Of a stretch of DNA of 64,000 bases, positions 23,664 through 34,446 are shown one piece after another. Position numbers and translations under genes: made by a program. The notes under the pieces were generated by a model, which saw only the letters and a program-made list of their open reading frames with translations, did no database searches and had not been told where the DNA came from. The stretch spans positions 52,700,001-52,764,000 of the forward strand of contig OZ231126.1 of NCBI GenBank assembly GCA_965153355.1, written 5' to 3'. Origin of the DNA: Flaccisagitta enflata (Eukaryota; Chaetognatha; Sagittoidea; Aphragmophora). Each line of letters opens with the position of its first letter. Position 1 is the first letter of the stretch.

Positions 23664-23737
23664 TGACTAGAACAACAACTACGATGGAGACAACACCGAC
23701 AACGACGACGAAAAAAAACGACAACAAGAAAAGTGAC

Positions 23738-23738
23738 G

Positions 23739-23829
<91 letters not shown>

Positions 23830-23830
23830 C
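23738..23830. repeat. (AAC)n microsatellite
   Basis: AAC run with degenerate edges to 23860. Confidence 0.95.
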
Positions 23831-24591
23831 GTTAACAACAACATTAAAAACAACAACAACAATTCTGCGAATGAATTTGTGACGCGAGTTGCGCCTCTTC
23901 CGGGTCATCGATTTCATATTCAATGAGGTCGATTTCTTCCACCATTTTTGTTTTTTGGCGTTGCCGTTTCCGAGTCGGTTTTATCGTTTACATCATCGTC
24001 GTCGTCATCGTCGTCATCATCATCATCATTTTTGTTCTCTTCGTCGTCGTCATCGTCGTGGATGTCATTTCCGCCAGTGTCATAACATGTGTGATAAGGG
24101 GAACAATATCCTTTACTAAGTAAACCCTAACTGAAATAAATGGAAAAGGGCCTTGTAAACCCTCACTGGCGGGTTAATACGCGCACCACTCCTAGTTTTC
24201 CATAAAACAGAATCTGAAAAACAATCTTTTTCAATCGAACTCGGAAGCAAATTGCTTACCAAAAGTAGTTAGGGCAATGATCAAAAGGCTTTAATTCGCA
24301 TGATGGAGATACAGTGCAGAGAAACAATTCAAAATTTGCCTAAATTTTCGATAACTACTTTGGGCATCATCATCAGAGGCAATGATTGTTACCAGTGTAA
24401 CCAAAATCCAACAAATCACCTGATGGTGACATTGTTAAGAAACCATACCGTAAAATCGAGTAACATAAAATCGGGTAACATTGTTAAGAAACCATTCTAT
24501 AAAATCGAGGTCAAGCTTAATGCGACCGCCATACATTCCAATCCAAGGTACTGAGTAGTATGACTAGTGGAATAATAACTCTCACCAAACC

Positions 24592-24861
24592 CTAAATTAA
24601 ATAAATGTATAGTATCGCTGCTTTTGCTGCAGTCAAAATCATTGTTGTCGCTAAAATCGTCTTTATTTTTCTATCACTGTCGTTGTCATCTTCGCGAGTA
24701 TCATTTGAGTTGTCCCTTTTGCAGCTGTATTGTGTAACATCATCGTCGTCGTCGTCATCGCTAACGTCGTCACCGTTATCATGGAAGTTGTAGTCATCGT
24801 CGTCATGGTCTTCGTCTTTGGTCGTCAAAACGCCGTTTTCCTTCTCGTAATAGTTTCCCAT
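24592..24861 (-). CDS. Hypothetical acidic protein with a C-terminal membrane segment
   Basis: Minus strand, 89 codons from ATG; the frame is open about 21 codons further upstream (KTRIFWVDGCFDRPM), so this may be the end of a longer exon. It begins MGNYYEKENGVLTTKDEDH. A long Asp-rich stretch follows (a GAY-rich tract), then TREDDNDSDRKIK, then a hydrophobic tail of about 20 residues (ILATTMILTAAKAAILYIYL). That arrangement resembles an acidic tail-anchored protein. The Asp-rich part arises from a trinucleotide repeat, which weakens the case. No family recognised. Confidence 0.33.
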   Translation of the reverse strand: MGNYYEKENGVLTTKDEDHDDDDYNFHDNGDDVSDDDDDDDVTQYSCKRDNSNDTREDDNDSDRKIKTILATTMILTAAKAAILYIYLI

Positions 24862-24911
24862 CGGCCTGTCAAAACAGCCATCGACCCAAAATATTCGCGT
24901 CTTTTCAATTC

Positions 24912-25172
24912 TTGATGCGAGTACCAGTTAAATCGGTCATTTCACCGACGCAAAATGAGGGGAAATCCACTAACAACATTGGGGAAGCAACTCTGCCACC
25001 AGCATCTTCAGCCTCTTTCCTCTTCACAGCCACATTAGTCTTAGAAACGATTGTTCCATGTACACGCTCTTGCCATTGCACAGTCTATAAGCAAAAACAT
25101 AGACGAGAAAAAACTGTCGCTGTTTTATCTATGTCAACCTCTTTCCAAAACTGTTACAATGTGCAAAGCTAA
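24912..25172 (+). other. Open frame of 86 codons, uncertain
   Basis: Plus frame reading VPVKSVISPTQNEGKS, then FLFTATLVLETIVPCTRSCH and a basic KQKHRREK. No splice or promoter support; the neighbouring minus ORF ends where this begins. Confidence 0.2.
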
Positions 25173-25489
25173 GGTGATGGACTTCCCGTTAGAAAGTGTT
25201 TCTTGCGATCTTATCCGGTCTCTCTATCGCGGACAGGTTAATCATTGAGCGCCCCCCCCCCACTCCTTCATAGATGAAAAAATCCTCATTAATCTATACC
25301 AAGTCAGGATTAAAGATATCGATCGACTTCTTCACATTAGATCTCCCATAGGATTCCCCATAAGAATACCTCAAATCTTTTACCTCAATCGATCTCCCTT
25401 TTCCTAAACGCTCTCCTCACGCCAAAACACAACCTAGATTCCCAAACCCACCCCACCAATCAGCCACACAAATCCTTGATTATATTATT

Positions 25490-25640
25490 CCACGGTCCCT
25501 TAACCATCTTCCCGTCAGACACTCAAAACCTAAGCTTCCTTTTTTCGTGGTTCCTCTCTTTTCATGGTTCCTCTTTCCACCTCCCCTTCAGACACATCCA
25601 GTCTAAGTTTCCTATTTTTTCCATGGTCCATGGTTCCCCA
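25490..25640. repeat. Two direct copies of a ~72-bp unit
   Basis: CAGACAC...CCTAAGCTTCC...TGGTTCCTCT appears twice (25490-25560, 25563-25640) with differences. Confidence 0.6.
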
Positions 25641-25924
25641 GGGCGAGCGCCTAAATGGCGAAATGGAAATCGGTCATTGGTCTCAAGAAGGAGTAAAAGG
25701 TGGGAAATACCTCGTCTCCTACCCCGCACGAACACACAAAAAAGCACGGTGTGCGGCATCATATCTAAGATGCGCGCGTTGGTTGAAAATGAATATACGC
25801 GGGCCCACTAGATCCTCAGGGTATATGGAATAGGCATGAAAGCAATCTAGTATAAACACACAATAACTCAAGTGTGTTTCAATTCAATTGAATTGAGCGG
25901 TGAAAAAAAAAACAATAACAACAA

Positions 25925-26020
25925 GAAAAAGAAAAAGAAAAAGAAAAAAGAAAAAAGAAAAAAGAAAAAAGAAAAAAGAAAAAAGAAAAAGAAAAAAGAA
26001 AAAAGAAAAAAGAAAAAGAA
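25925..26020. repeat. (GAAAAA)n-type tract
   Basis: AAAAAG/AAAAG units. Confidence 0.9.
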
Positions 26021-26587
26021 TTACATACAGAATAACAATTGACTATGTCTATGAAAATGGGAAAGCTCACATCAAAAAGCCCGTTTGTCACAGATCTGGA
26101 GTACCAGAAAATGGAAAACTGAATGAGCATAGAGTGGAACAAAATGAGGGTAAAAGAATGAAGGGGCAGGGGAGGACGACAAGTTGAAAGTCAGATGAAG
26201 ATGAGAAGAAAAGCGTGAAAGTAAGTGACGAGGAAAGTATGGAAGAAGAGAAGTTAGAGGAGAAAAAAAAACAGGAGAAAATGAGAGGGAAAAAAAGAGA
26301 GAAAGGCAGATGAAGGGAGCGAACTGAGGAATGAAAGGAAATTAATGGGAAAGAAAGGGAAGAAGCAGAGAAAATAAAAAAAAGATGAGAAAAAAAAATT
26401 GAGAGAAGGTTAAAGAAACCCGAAGAAAATGATGAGGAAACGAAAGAACAAATTTAAAGTTAAGGTTAAAAGGAATGAGGAGAAATAGTTCCAGTGGGGG
26501 AGGAAAGTCGGAGGGGGGGGGGGGGAGAGGAGAGGAGAGACAGAAAAGAACACATATCAGCCCGCTTCGTAATAAGGTCATGCTTAC

Positions 26588-26651
26588 CTTTTAGGCATGC
26601 GATCGAAGAAAAAAAAAACAACCGGTTGACTCTACCCAAAAGGGTTTTCAT
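26588..26651 (-). CDS. Candidate first coding exon with a signal-peptide-like start
   Basis: Minus strand. An ATG at 26651-26649 opens MKTLLGRVNRLFFFSS, then IACLK, and reaches a strong donor AAAAG|GTAAGCATG after 64 nt. Basic then hydrophobic residues then Ala/Cys is what a signal peptide looks like, but part of the hydrophobic run comes from a T-tract. No partner exon was identified. Confidence 0.22.
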
Positions 26652-27875
26652 CTTGCAGCTCAGTTTGACTAAAGGACATAATTCTTGTCAAATCTCACAA
26701 AATTAGGTATGACAGTGGTCTTTCGAAGGCAACATTTGCGTTTCATCGGGGTCCAAAATTAAAAAATGAAAATGTGTAATACTGAATGATTGTACTAAAA
26801 AAATCATTAAAATAAGTAACAATAGATATTTTTTTGCATGCTTTGCACTTAACAACAAAAAAGAAACTAATAAAGATGAAATTGATAAGGAAAATTTACT
26901 GCAAATTATTAAGAATTTTATTTTTAGTTAGTGACCAAGAGTTGGTTGAAATTATAAATTTGCATAGAAAGTAAAAAAATGAAAAAATGAAAAACATAGT
27001 TCTCCTTTAAAATCATTTACTGAAAAAACTATGTTTTTGAAAATGCAAAATTTCCCTTCTTTAGAGCGTAATATAATTTCAACCACAGGCAAGAACGAAA
27101 AAATGTTAACAAGATTTTACAAAAAACCTTGATTTTCTTGTCTATTTTCAAGAGATTGGCATGGTTAAAGCTACTTTTGAGGTCAGAATATGATAAAAAT
27201 GTACACATCAAGTGTCTTTAGAGACAATTTGTCTTCTAAAAGCATTTTTGTATCATCATTATCCTGATACTGATGCAAAAAGTATGGTGAAACGCTTAGT
27301 TTTTCTTCAAAAATTTGTCGTCCTATATCATGTCGAATTTGCCAAGGCTGTTGTTAATGGAAATAGATTGACAATTAGTGGATATTAGGGAAGGTCATAT
27401 TGCAGACCTTGATGAATCTTCATGTAAGTCAGCAAAATTACTCGAGTTGCTATTTGGGAAAGATTGACACCAAGCGCGACTCTCAAATCCTTGTATGTTC
27501 ATTGTTCACAAAAGTGAAAAAAAAAATCTGAAAAAAAACTGATCAGAATTTCGCCATCGTTTTAAGCAAAACGGTAAGACAACTTTTTTTTTCAAAAGAT
27601 TCCGCTTTCAACCGCCGGTTTTAATGTTGATCTTATCCAACGCACTTTTTTAAGTGAACATTTACTACGTCCTTAAAGCAACGTTCGGTGCTGTACAGAG
27701 GCGTTGTAAGCTGTAACATGAAAACACGGGAGTAATTTTTCCGCGCTGAAGTATAAAAAAATTGACTTGTATTCATTAATTGGATAACGCTCGTCATGAT
27801 GAAACTTTTTTCATTTTAGACAATACGGCGTAAAGATGATGCATTTTCTATTTCTCATCTTACAAGTCTCTTTCA
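26652..27875. other. AT-rich unique DNA, no gene recognised
   Basis: Contains TCTCACAAAATTAGG at about 26693, the terminal motif of foldback E, as an isolated end. Otherwise no repeat or exon signal. Confidence 0.5.
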
Positions 27876-28080
27876 TTTTTAGTCGCGTGCTTCGCGACTC
27901 TACAACCCGCTTTGTCGGTCTGTCGGTCCGTCGGTACATCCGTCACACTTTACTTTTTTTGTTTGTTTTTTTTTTGCGGTCTTTGGCCTTACTGCTCCTG
28001 CACAAATGATGGAGTGACCTTAAATATGGCCCCTGCCCACCCGCACGCGACTTAGGTAGTCGTGTGTCCGGCCTTGTTTC
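27876..28080 (+). mobile_element. Family A, full-length reference copy
   Basis: TTTTTAGTCGCGTGC (left arm 27881-27890), CTTCGCGACTCTACAACCC, GTCGGT units, CACACTTTACTTTTTTTG, GCCCCTGCCCACCCGCACGC with the distal arm GCACGCGACT at 28043-28052, then GTGTCCGGCCTTGTTT. Confidence 0.9.
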
Positions 28081-28256
28081 TATCCATCGTTCTTTCCATC
28101 TTTCTGTCGAGCTCTCTTTCAATCTTTCTGTCGATCTTTCAATCTTGTTTTCACTCTCTTTTTTCTCTCTCTTATTCTCCTTCCTTTCATTCTTCATTTC
28201 TTACCTTCTTTCTTACTAATGCTTTCTTTCTTTTGTTCTGTCTTTCTGTCTTTCCT

Positions 28257-28260
28257 TTGT

Positions 28261-28352
<92 letters not shown>

Positions 28353-28455
28353 TTGTTCTGTCTTTCTTTCTTCCTATCGTTTGTTCGTTCGTTCGTTCGT
28401 TCGTTCGTTCGTTCGTTCGTTCGTTCGTTCGTTCGTTCGTTCGTTCGTTCGTGCG
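28257..28455. repeat. (TTTC)n then (GTTC)n microsatellites
   Basis: TTTC to about 28352, short mixed linker, then GTTC from 28380. Confidence 0.95.
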
Positions 28456-28604
28456 TTCGTCTGTTCTTTCTTTGCTTCACAAATGAATTAAAATCATGTA
28501 GCGGCAAGTTACCACGATCTAAGAAGACGTGAGTTCCCTCGCGCAAGCAGTCAACGAGCAAGTCAAACAGAATAGCAGCGAACGTTTAAACAGAAGGATA
28601 GCTG

Positions 28605-28780
28605 TCACTAGGGCATCCAACAACCGCTTGCTTTAAACTAGGAGTACTTGAACTTTTATTGTGGTTTCTGTTGGTCAAGCCCATGTGGGATTCATGGCAA
28701 TTGATTGCAAAATTTTTCCAGGATGAAATTTTTTTAAATTTCAATTTTTTTGTTGGTGGGTGTTACAGGCCATTTTCATC
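28605..28780 (+). repeat. Flank of satellite C element (left copy)
   Basis: Non-tandem segment (AGGGCATCCAACAACCGC ... GGCCATTTTCATC) present in inverse orientation at 32998-33170, so it belongs to the same element as the satellite. Confidence 0.85.
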
Positions 28781-29592
28781 CTTTACCATCAGAACAAGGT
28801 AACTTCTAAAGCAATTATCTCCTAAACGAATCGACGAATTGACCTCAACTTGGACTCATTTTAAAGAGGAGACACAGCTCTTTAAAATGAGCCCAAATTG
28901 AACTTAATTGCTCAATCCGTTTAGGAGCTACTGTCCTTCAAAGTTGATAATATCTTAAGACTTTACCATCAGAACAAGGTAACTTCTAAAGCATTTATCT
29001 CCTTAACGAATTGACGAATTGACCTAAACTTGGGCTCATTTTAAAGAGGAGACACAGCTCTTTAAAATGAGCCCAAATTGAACTTAATTGCTCAATCCGT
29101 TTAGGAGCTACTGTCCTTCAAAGTAGATAATATCTTAAGACTTTACCATCAGAACAAGGTAACTTCTAAAGCATTTATCTCCTTAACGAATTGACGAATT
29201 GACCTTAACTTGGGCTCATTTTAAAGAGGAGACACTGTTCTTCAAAATGAGCCCAAATTCAGCTTAATCGCTCATTTCGTTTAGGAGCTACAGTCCTCCA
29301 AAGTTGATAGTATTTCAAGCCTTTACCATCAGAACAAGGTAACTTCAAAAGCCAACATCTCCTAAATGAATCGACAAATTGACCTCAACTTGGGCTCATT
29401 TTAAAGAGGAGACACAGCTCTTAAAAATGAGCCCAAATTGAGCCTTATTGCTCAATTTGTTTAAGAGCAACAGTCCTCCAAAGTTGATGTTATTTTCAGC
29501 CTTTACCATCAGAACAAGGTATCTTCCAAAGCATTTATTTCCTAAACGAATTAACGAATCGACTTGGGCTCATTTTAAAGAGGAGACAAAGC
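28781..29592 (+). repeat. 180-bp satellite C, four and a half units
   Basis: CTTTACCATCAGAACAAGGT recurs at 28781, 28961, 29141, 29321 and 29501: exact 180-bp period. Each unit holds GGGCTCATTTTAAAGAG and CTCTTTAAAATGAGCCC around a 9-bp spacer, a 17-bp stem, and CTCCTAAACGAAT-type outer inverted segments. Confidence 0.95.
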
Positions 29593-29593
29593 T

Positions 29594-29692
29594 TTTTAGT
29601 CGCGTGCTATGAAACTTTACACCCCGCTATGTCAGACTGTCGATCAGTTGGTCAGTCGGTTGGTTGGCTGGTTGCTAAGTTGGTCCCCTTTT
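29594..29692 (+). mobile_element. Family A left part, fused to family B
   Basis: TAGTCGCGTGCTATGAAAC, ACCCCGCTATGTCAG and GGTTGGTTGGCTGG units run without a family A 3' end straight into TTTTTGGGCAGTAGCCCC of family B. Confidence 0.75.
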
Positions 29693-30062
29693 TGGGCAGT
29701 AGCCCCAAAGGATCGATGTCCTGCAGAACACAGGGGGTAATGTCCAGATGTCCTTCTGTCTGTCTGTCCATCCATCCATCCGTATTTTCATCCGTCCATC
29801 CATCTGTCTGTCCGTCCATCTGTCCCTCCCATTTATCATCAAGGCCTCAAATTAGCCCTCCCATACCTCAAATATGCCCTCCAGACCTCAATTATGCCCT
29901 CCAGACCTCAAATCTGCCCTCCAGACTGTGAATCTCACCTCCAAGCCTCAAATCAGCCCTCCGTGCCTCAGATTTTCCTTCCAAACCTCAAATCTGCTCT
30001 CAAAGCCTTAGCTCTGCCCTCAAGCTTTCAGATATGCCTTCAAAAGGCCTAAATCAGTCTAA
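29690..30062 (+). mobile_element. Family B, CTGTAGAACA subtype, right end missing
   Basis: GGGCAGTAGCCCCAAAGG, GATGTCCTGCAGAACAC, TCCATCC units, then an array of about 20-bp CCTCAAATCTGCCCTCCAGA units. Confidence 0.75.
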
Positions 30063-30339
30063 GGTTGGTTATTATGGCCTGTAGATATCAGATTCCTTAG
30101 CACATGAAAGAAAATGTTATACTAAGTGTATAAACAAGGTATGTCTTTTAAAAATACCCTAAGACTACAGTCGTTTACCGAATTTAAATCTTGTGAGAGG
30201 AATGGAAATGACATGTTTTGTCAAAATGATTGAATCTTTTTAATCGTTAGAAAATCATTCCTCAAAGTGGTGGGCTGGAGCAGTGCTAGTAACTTGTCTT
30301 CTAAGGCCTGAAATTTGTCCCCTCAGGATGTTAGGTAAT

Positions 30340-30566
30340 TGACCCGTGACTGACCAACCGACTGACCAACTGACCATCTCCATCACTGATCCTGCCCACC
30401 TGCACGCAACTAAGGTAGCTGTGTATAAGGTCAGTCAGTTGGTTGGTTGGTCGGTTTTTGAGGGGTTTTGAGCTCTTGCCTTCTGCCCAAATGCTCCAGT
30501 GTCCAGTGACCAACCAACAAACTGCCTGGGATGTAGAGTCGCGTAGCACTCGACTAAAAATACCAG
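30340..30566 (-). mobile_element. Family A, rearranged copy
   Basis: GACCAACCGACTGACCAACT, TGCCCACCTGCACGCAACTA, AGGTAGCTGTGTATAAGG, then GGTTGGTTGGTCGG and GAGTCGCGTAGCACTCGACT. Segments are in mixed order or orientation, as if two copies recombined. Confidence 0.55.
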
Positions 30567-30675
30567 CCTTGGTCTCACTTCTTCAATCCCAACAGGGCAT
30601 TGGGTTCCACTAGCCATGTGCGATCCTTAGATGACGAGTTACTAGCACTGCTCCAGCCCACCAGCACGCAACTTC

Positions 30676-31254
30676 TTTCCTTTTGGCCAGCGGACCCGAA
30701 GGGGTAGATGACCTATGCTTTCACATATGCAGAAATTTCTCATTCTTCTTTTTGGGCAGCGGCCCCAAAGGGCCGATGTCCTGTAGAACACAGGGGGGAA
30801 TTTCGAGACGTCCTTCCGTCCTTCCGTCCATCCCCCCCCGTTAACCATCAAGGCCTCAAATTAGCCCACCCAGGACTCAATTTAGCCCTCCAGGCCTAAA
30901 ATCGACCCTCTTGGCTTCAAATCAGCCCCCCTCCCATGCCCTATATCTGCCTCCCAGACCTCAAATCTGCCCTCCAGACCTCAAATCTGCCCTCCAGACC
31001 TTCAATCAGCCCTCCAAGCTTAAAACCAGCCTGCAAAACCTCAAATCTGCTGTCCAAGCCTTAATTATGCCCTCCAACCCGCAGATATGCCTTCAGTGGC
31101 ATAAATCAGTCATCTAGAGCCCCCTAGGACGGACGAACGTCTCGCAATTCCCCCCTGTGTTCTACAGGACATCGGCCCTTTGGGGCCGCTGCCCTGCTCT
31201 CACTCCACTTTTTCACTGGATCACTCAGCAGGGCATCGGGTACCGCTGACTAAG
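30676..31254 (+). mobile_element. Family B, CTGTAGAACA subtype, complete
   Basis: Both inverted ends carry the same subtype (CCTGTAGAACACAGGGG and inverse CCCCTGTGTTCTACAGG). The core array is about 30845-31105. A second subtype remnant (GATGACCTATGCTTTCACA) precedes it at about 30705. Confidence 0.8.
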
Positions 31255-31494
31255 CAGCTTCGAAAAGGGTTTTTGAAGGGGCGGTCAAATTCGATAGATA
31301 TGATCTATTCTTTCGTCCATCCGATGGACGAAATGGTGATGCCTTATTTCGCCTGATCGAAACAAAAAGTCGATACAAAATGAGACAATGAGCGGCAATG
31401 ATGCCATTATCAATGGTACACAATGGTGCCAATCGATTTCCCTATCTTTTTTCTCTTCCTTATCCTCTTCCTCATCAAATGCCGCTCTCTCCCT

Positions 31495-31498
<4 letters not shown>

Positions 31499-31580
<82 letters not shown>
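31499..31580. repeat. (CT)n microsatellite
   Basis: Pure CT run. Confidence 0.95.
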
Positions 31581-31584
<4 letters not shown>

Positions 31585-31721
31585 CGTCCTCTCCTCGAAA
31601 AAGTGACCATTTTGAAACTCGAAAATACTGCCCAAACACCGATTCGAAACACTTCTTCAGGATACTCCAAGCTGGTTACTGCTGACCATGTGCGATCCTT
31701 GGATGACTAGTTCTTCTTCTC

Positions 31722-32124
31722 CTCCTCCGCCCGGTCCCCCCCCAGCTTCAATGCCAAAATTCTAGTCCTGAGGCCCAAATTCTAGCTGTGAGGCCCATAT
31801 TCCACCCCAGAGATCCAAATTCTAACCTTGAGGCCCAAATTCCAGCCTAGAGGCCCAAAATCAAGCCCTGAGGCCTACATACTAATGTCTGAAGCCTTAA
31901 TCCCATCTTTGAGGCACAAATCCCAGCTTTGCGGCCTGAATTCTATCTTGGAGGTACAAATCCCTGGCTTGACACCCAAATTCTATGTATGCTCTCTCAA
32001 AGTGATAAAAACAGCATAGGTCATTGGCCTCTTCGGGGCCGCTGCCCCTCTCACCACCTCAAACCAACTTACACTCACATAGGGCAACGGGTACCGCTGA
32101 CCATCTAACGCTTTTGCGACTATT
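31722..32124 (+). mobile_element. Family B, left hairpin missing
   Basis: Array of about 20-bp TTCTAGCTGTGAGGCCCAAA-like units, GGTCATTGGCCTCTTCGG, then CACATAGGGCAACGGGTACC and AACGCTTTTGCGACTATT. Confidence 0.8.
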
Positions 32125-32289
32125 TTCTTTACCCCTTTAATTTCCTTCCCTTTCCTCTCCTGCCGCATCTGCCGCAATTTGGGCCTTGTCTGCCGCGTAG
32201 CATTGCTATTTGCTACCATGAATTTGCATCTCTGCAGTCGTTCTTAGATTTGATGTTGTGCTTGGAATTGGCTGTAAAGTCCCAAGGCC

Positions 32290-33290
32290 CCAAGCTGCCA
32301 CATATTGCTGGTCGCGGGGAAGAAAAAGGGGGGGTGATAAAATCTAAAGCTGCTCAATTGTACACACCCCGGTAAAAAAAAAATAACATCAACTTTGGAG
32401 GACTGTTGCTCCTAAACAAATTGAGCAATTAAGCTCAATTAGGGCTCATTTAAAAAGCTGTGTCTCCTCTTTAAAATGAGCCCAAATTCGTCGATTTGTT
32501 TAGGAGGTAAACAAATTGAGCAATTAAGCTCAATTTGGGCTCATTTAAAAAAGCTGTGTCTCCTCTTTAAAATGAGCCCAAATTCGTCGATTTGTTTAGG
32601 AGTTAAATTAGAAGTTACCTTGTACTGATGGTAAAGGCTGAAAATAACATCAACTTTGGAGGACTGTTGCTCTTAAACGAATTGAGCAATAAGGCTCAAT
32701 TTGGGCTCATTTTAAAGAGCTGTGTCTCCTCTTTAAAATGAGCCCAAATTGAGGTCAATTCGTCAGTTCATTTAGGAGAAAAATGCTTTAGAAGTTACCT
32801 TGTTCTGATGGTAAAGGCTTAAGATATTATCAACTTTGAAGGACAGTAGCTCCTAAACGGATTGAGCAATTAAGCTCAATTTGGGCTCATTTTAAAGAGC
32901 TGTGTCTCCTCTTTAAAATGAGCCCAAGTTGAGGTCAATTCGTCGATTCGTTTAGGAGATAAATGCTTTAGAAGTTACCTTGTTCTGATGGTAAAAGATG
33001 AAAATGGCCTGTACCACCCACCCACAAAAAAATTGAAATTTAGAAAAATTTCATCCTGGAAAAATTTTGCAATCAATTGCCATGGATCCCACATGGGCTT
33101 GACCAACAGAAACCACAATAAAAGTTCAAGTACTCCTAGTTTAAAGCAAGCGGTTGTTGGATGCCCTAGTGGATATAAAAAAGCAGGGGTGTATATAATT
33201 GAGTCCATTTTGATTACCCCCCTTCCCCCCGCCTGCAATTTTCTACCCCACGACGCAACATGTTGCATTACATGATCTGGTATTTTCTTC
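32290..33290 (-). mobile_element. Element carrying satellite C between D-type inverted ends
   Basis: The left end (32294-32372: GTCGCGGGGAAGAAAAAG ... CTCAATTGTACACACCCC) and right end (33184-33290: GGGGTGTATATAATTGAG ... TTTTCTACCCCACGAC) are inverted. Between them lie about 3.5 satellite C units and the C flank, in opposite sense to 28605-29592. About 1 kb, with no coding region: a non-autonomous foldback-type element. Confidence 0.75.
32380..33000 (-). repeat. 180-bp satellite C, inverted block
   Basis: GAAGTTACCTTGTTCTGATG recurs every 180 bp (about 32610, 32790, 32970). The first unit contains an extra ~95-bp internal duplication (about 32417 and 32512). Confidence 0.9.
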
Positions 33291-33358
33291 CCCACAAAGC
33301 CATAAAACAGTGCATTTAGGGTATAAACAGTGTAAAAATGCGTTTTACTAAGTAGTTT

Positions 33359-33546
33359 TTATGATTCGGTAGCCGTGTATCTGGCCTTGTTCAGATATAA
33401 ACGTTCAGAATTCCTTGAATTCCTTGATGCCAGTTGGAAAGAGTTGAAAAGATCAAGAGTATGAGGGTAGGGACCAATCCTATGATAATGTGATGCCGGC
33501 ACTAATGCGAGTTCGGGGCTATACATTCTGCCTGGTCTGAGTCGCT
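33359..33546 (-). CDS. Candidate 3'-terminal exon running into a family A end
   Basis: Minus strand. A good pyrimidine tract ending CCCCCTCTAG precedes two bases and 61 open codons, including RLRPGRMYSPELALVP and GPYPHTLDLFNSFQLASRN. The last ten codons before the stop are the 3' end of a family A fragment (33365-33393). No poly(A) signal was noted close by. It may be a real terminal exon with repeat-derived tail or an accidental ORF. Confidence 0.28.
33365..33393 (+). mobile_element. Family A 3'-end fragment
   Basis: CGGTAGCCGTGTATCTGGCC then TTGTTC. Confidence 0.6.
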
Positions 33547-33599
33547 CTAGAGGGGGAGGAACGGAAATAGTAATATTCTTATGCATGAAACGTCAAAGC

Positions 33600-34250
33600 A
33601 AAAAAAGATTGTATTCAATGTTTCTTTGTGCCATACTCCTTGAAAGGAGGTTCCTCGAATGGAGAAAAAATAGGAGGATCAGCTAGAGCGACGAAGGAGA
33701 AAAAAAGATGAGAAACTACCGGGTGTTCAACAAAAGAGACGGTATTTTTGTAAGGATATCTAAAGAAAATACAATTGAGCTTTACGAGAGTGCATGCCAA
33801 AAGACAGCAAAAATGCACCTTATGTGAAGCTGCAAAATTGACAACATAGAAAAAAAACACAAAATCTCTCATTGCACAAAAAGTTGTATGCCTAATAGGT
33901 GGGTCCATCTTATTAGCAGGTGCGCGCTGATAAAACTCCACGGCCCGGTGATAGCTTTTTATAAAACACACGGTATAGAGAGGAAGGCAAAAAAATTTGG
34001 CAAATCTGGTTGAGGGTAAAAAAAGAAGGTTGAGTCGATAAAGAGGAGAAAAGAAAAAAAAAGGTGATGTTGTTCCGCGTCTTTGGCGGGGTTTTGATCT
34101 CCCAATTCATCTCTTTTTATGACTCGATTTCACGTTCGTCTTTCCTCTTTCGGTTTTCTTTCTCTCCTTTCCTTCTTTTTCGTCTCATATCTATCATTTT
34201 ACACTCACATTTACACTTCTTTGCTCTGCTTATTCTATTTCCTTTACTTA
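33600..34250. other. No gene recognised
   Basis: A minus-strand frame of 118 codons (33615-33971) is open but has no splice or start support. Otherwise unique sequence. Confidence 0.4.
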
Positions 34251-34318
34251 TTAGTCGCTGGCTTTGCGACTCTATGAGAGGGTGTGTCCGTTGGTCTGTT
34301 GGTTGATCAGTCGGTTCT
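34251..34318 (+). mobile_element. Family A left-end fragment
   Basis: TTAGTCGCTGGCTTTGCGAC (hairpin AGTCGC/GCGACT kept), then GTCCGTTGGTCTGTTGG. Confidence 0.65.
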
Positions 34319-34397
34319 TTTCTTTCCTTTCCTTTCATGTTCTCTCCTTCTTCTTCTTCTTCCTCTTTCTTCCTCCTCTTCTTTTTCTTTCTCTTTT

Positions 34398-34446
34398 GCT
34401 TTTGCTTTTGCTTTTGCTTTTGCTTTTGCTTTTGCTTTTGCTTTTG
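34398..34446. repeat. (CTTTTG)n microsatellite
   Basis: Hexanucleotide run abutting a family B element; the same hexamer resumes just after its far end (35054-35068). Confidence 0.9.

Noticed and set aside
27876-28080. Family A as a Helitron (3' hairpin followed by CTAA)
   Set aside because: In inverse orientation the hairpin does end in CTAAAA, but there is no TC start, and the second distal arm is not a Helitron feature; kept open but not claimed.
28781-29592. CRISPR-like array
   Set aside because: Units are contiguous 180-bp satellites without unique spacers, in a eukaryotic context.
29594-29692. tRNA-like or SINE A/B boxes in families A and B
   Set aside because: Hairpins do not form a cloverleaf and no convincing internal promoter boxes or poly-A tail with target duplication were seen.
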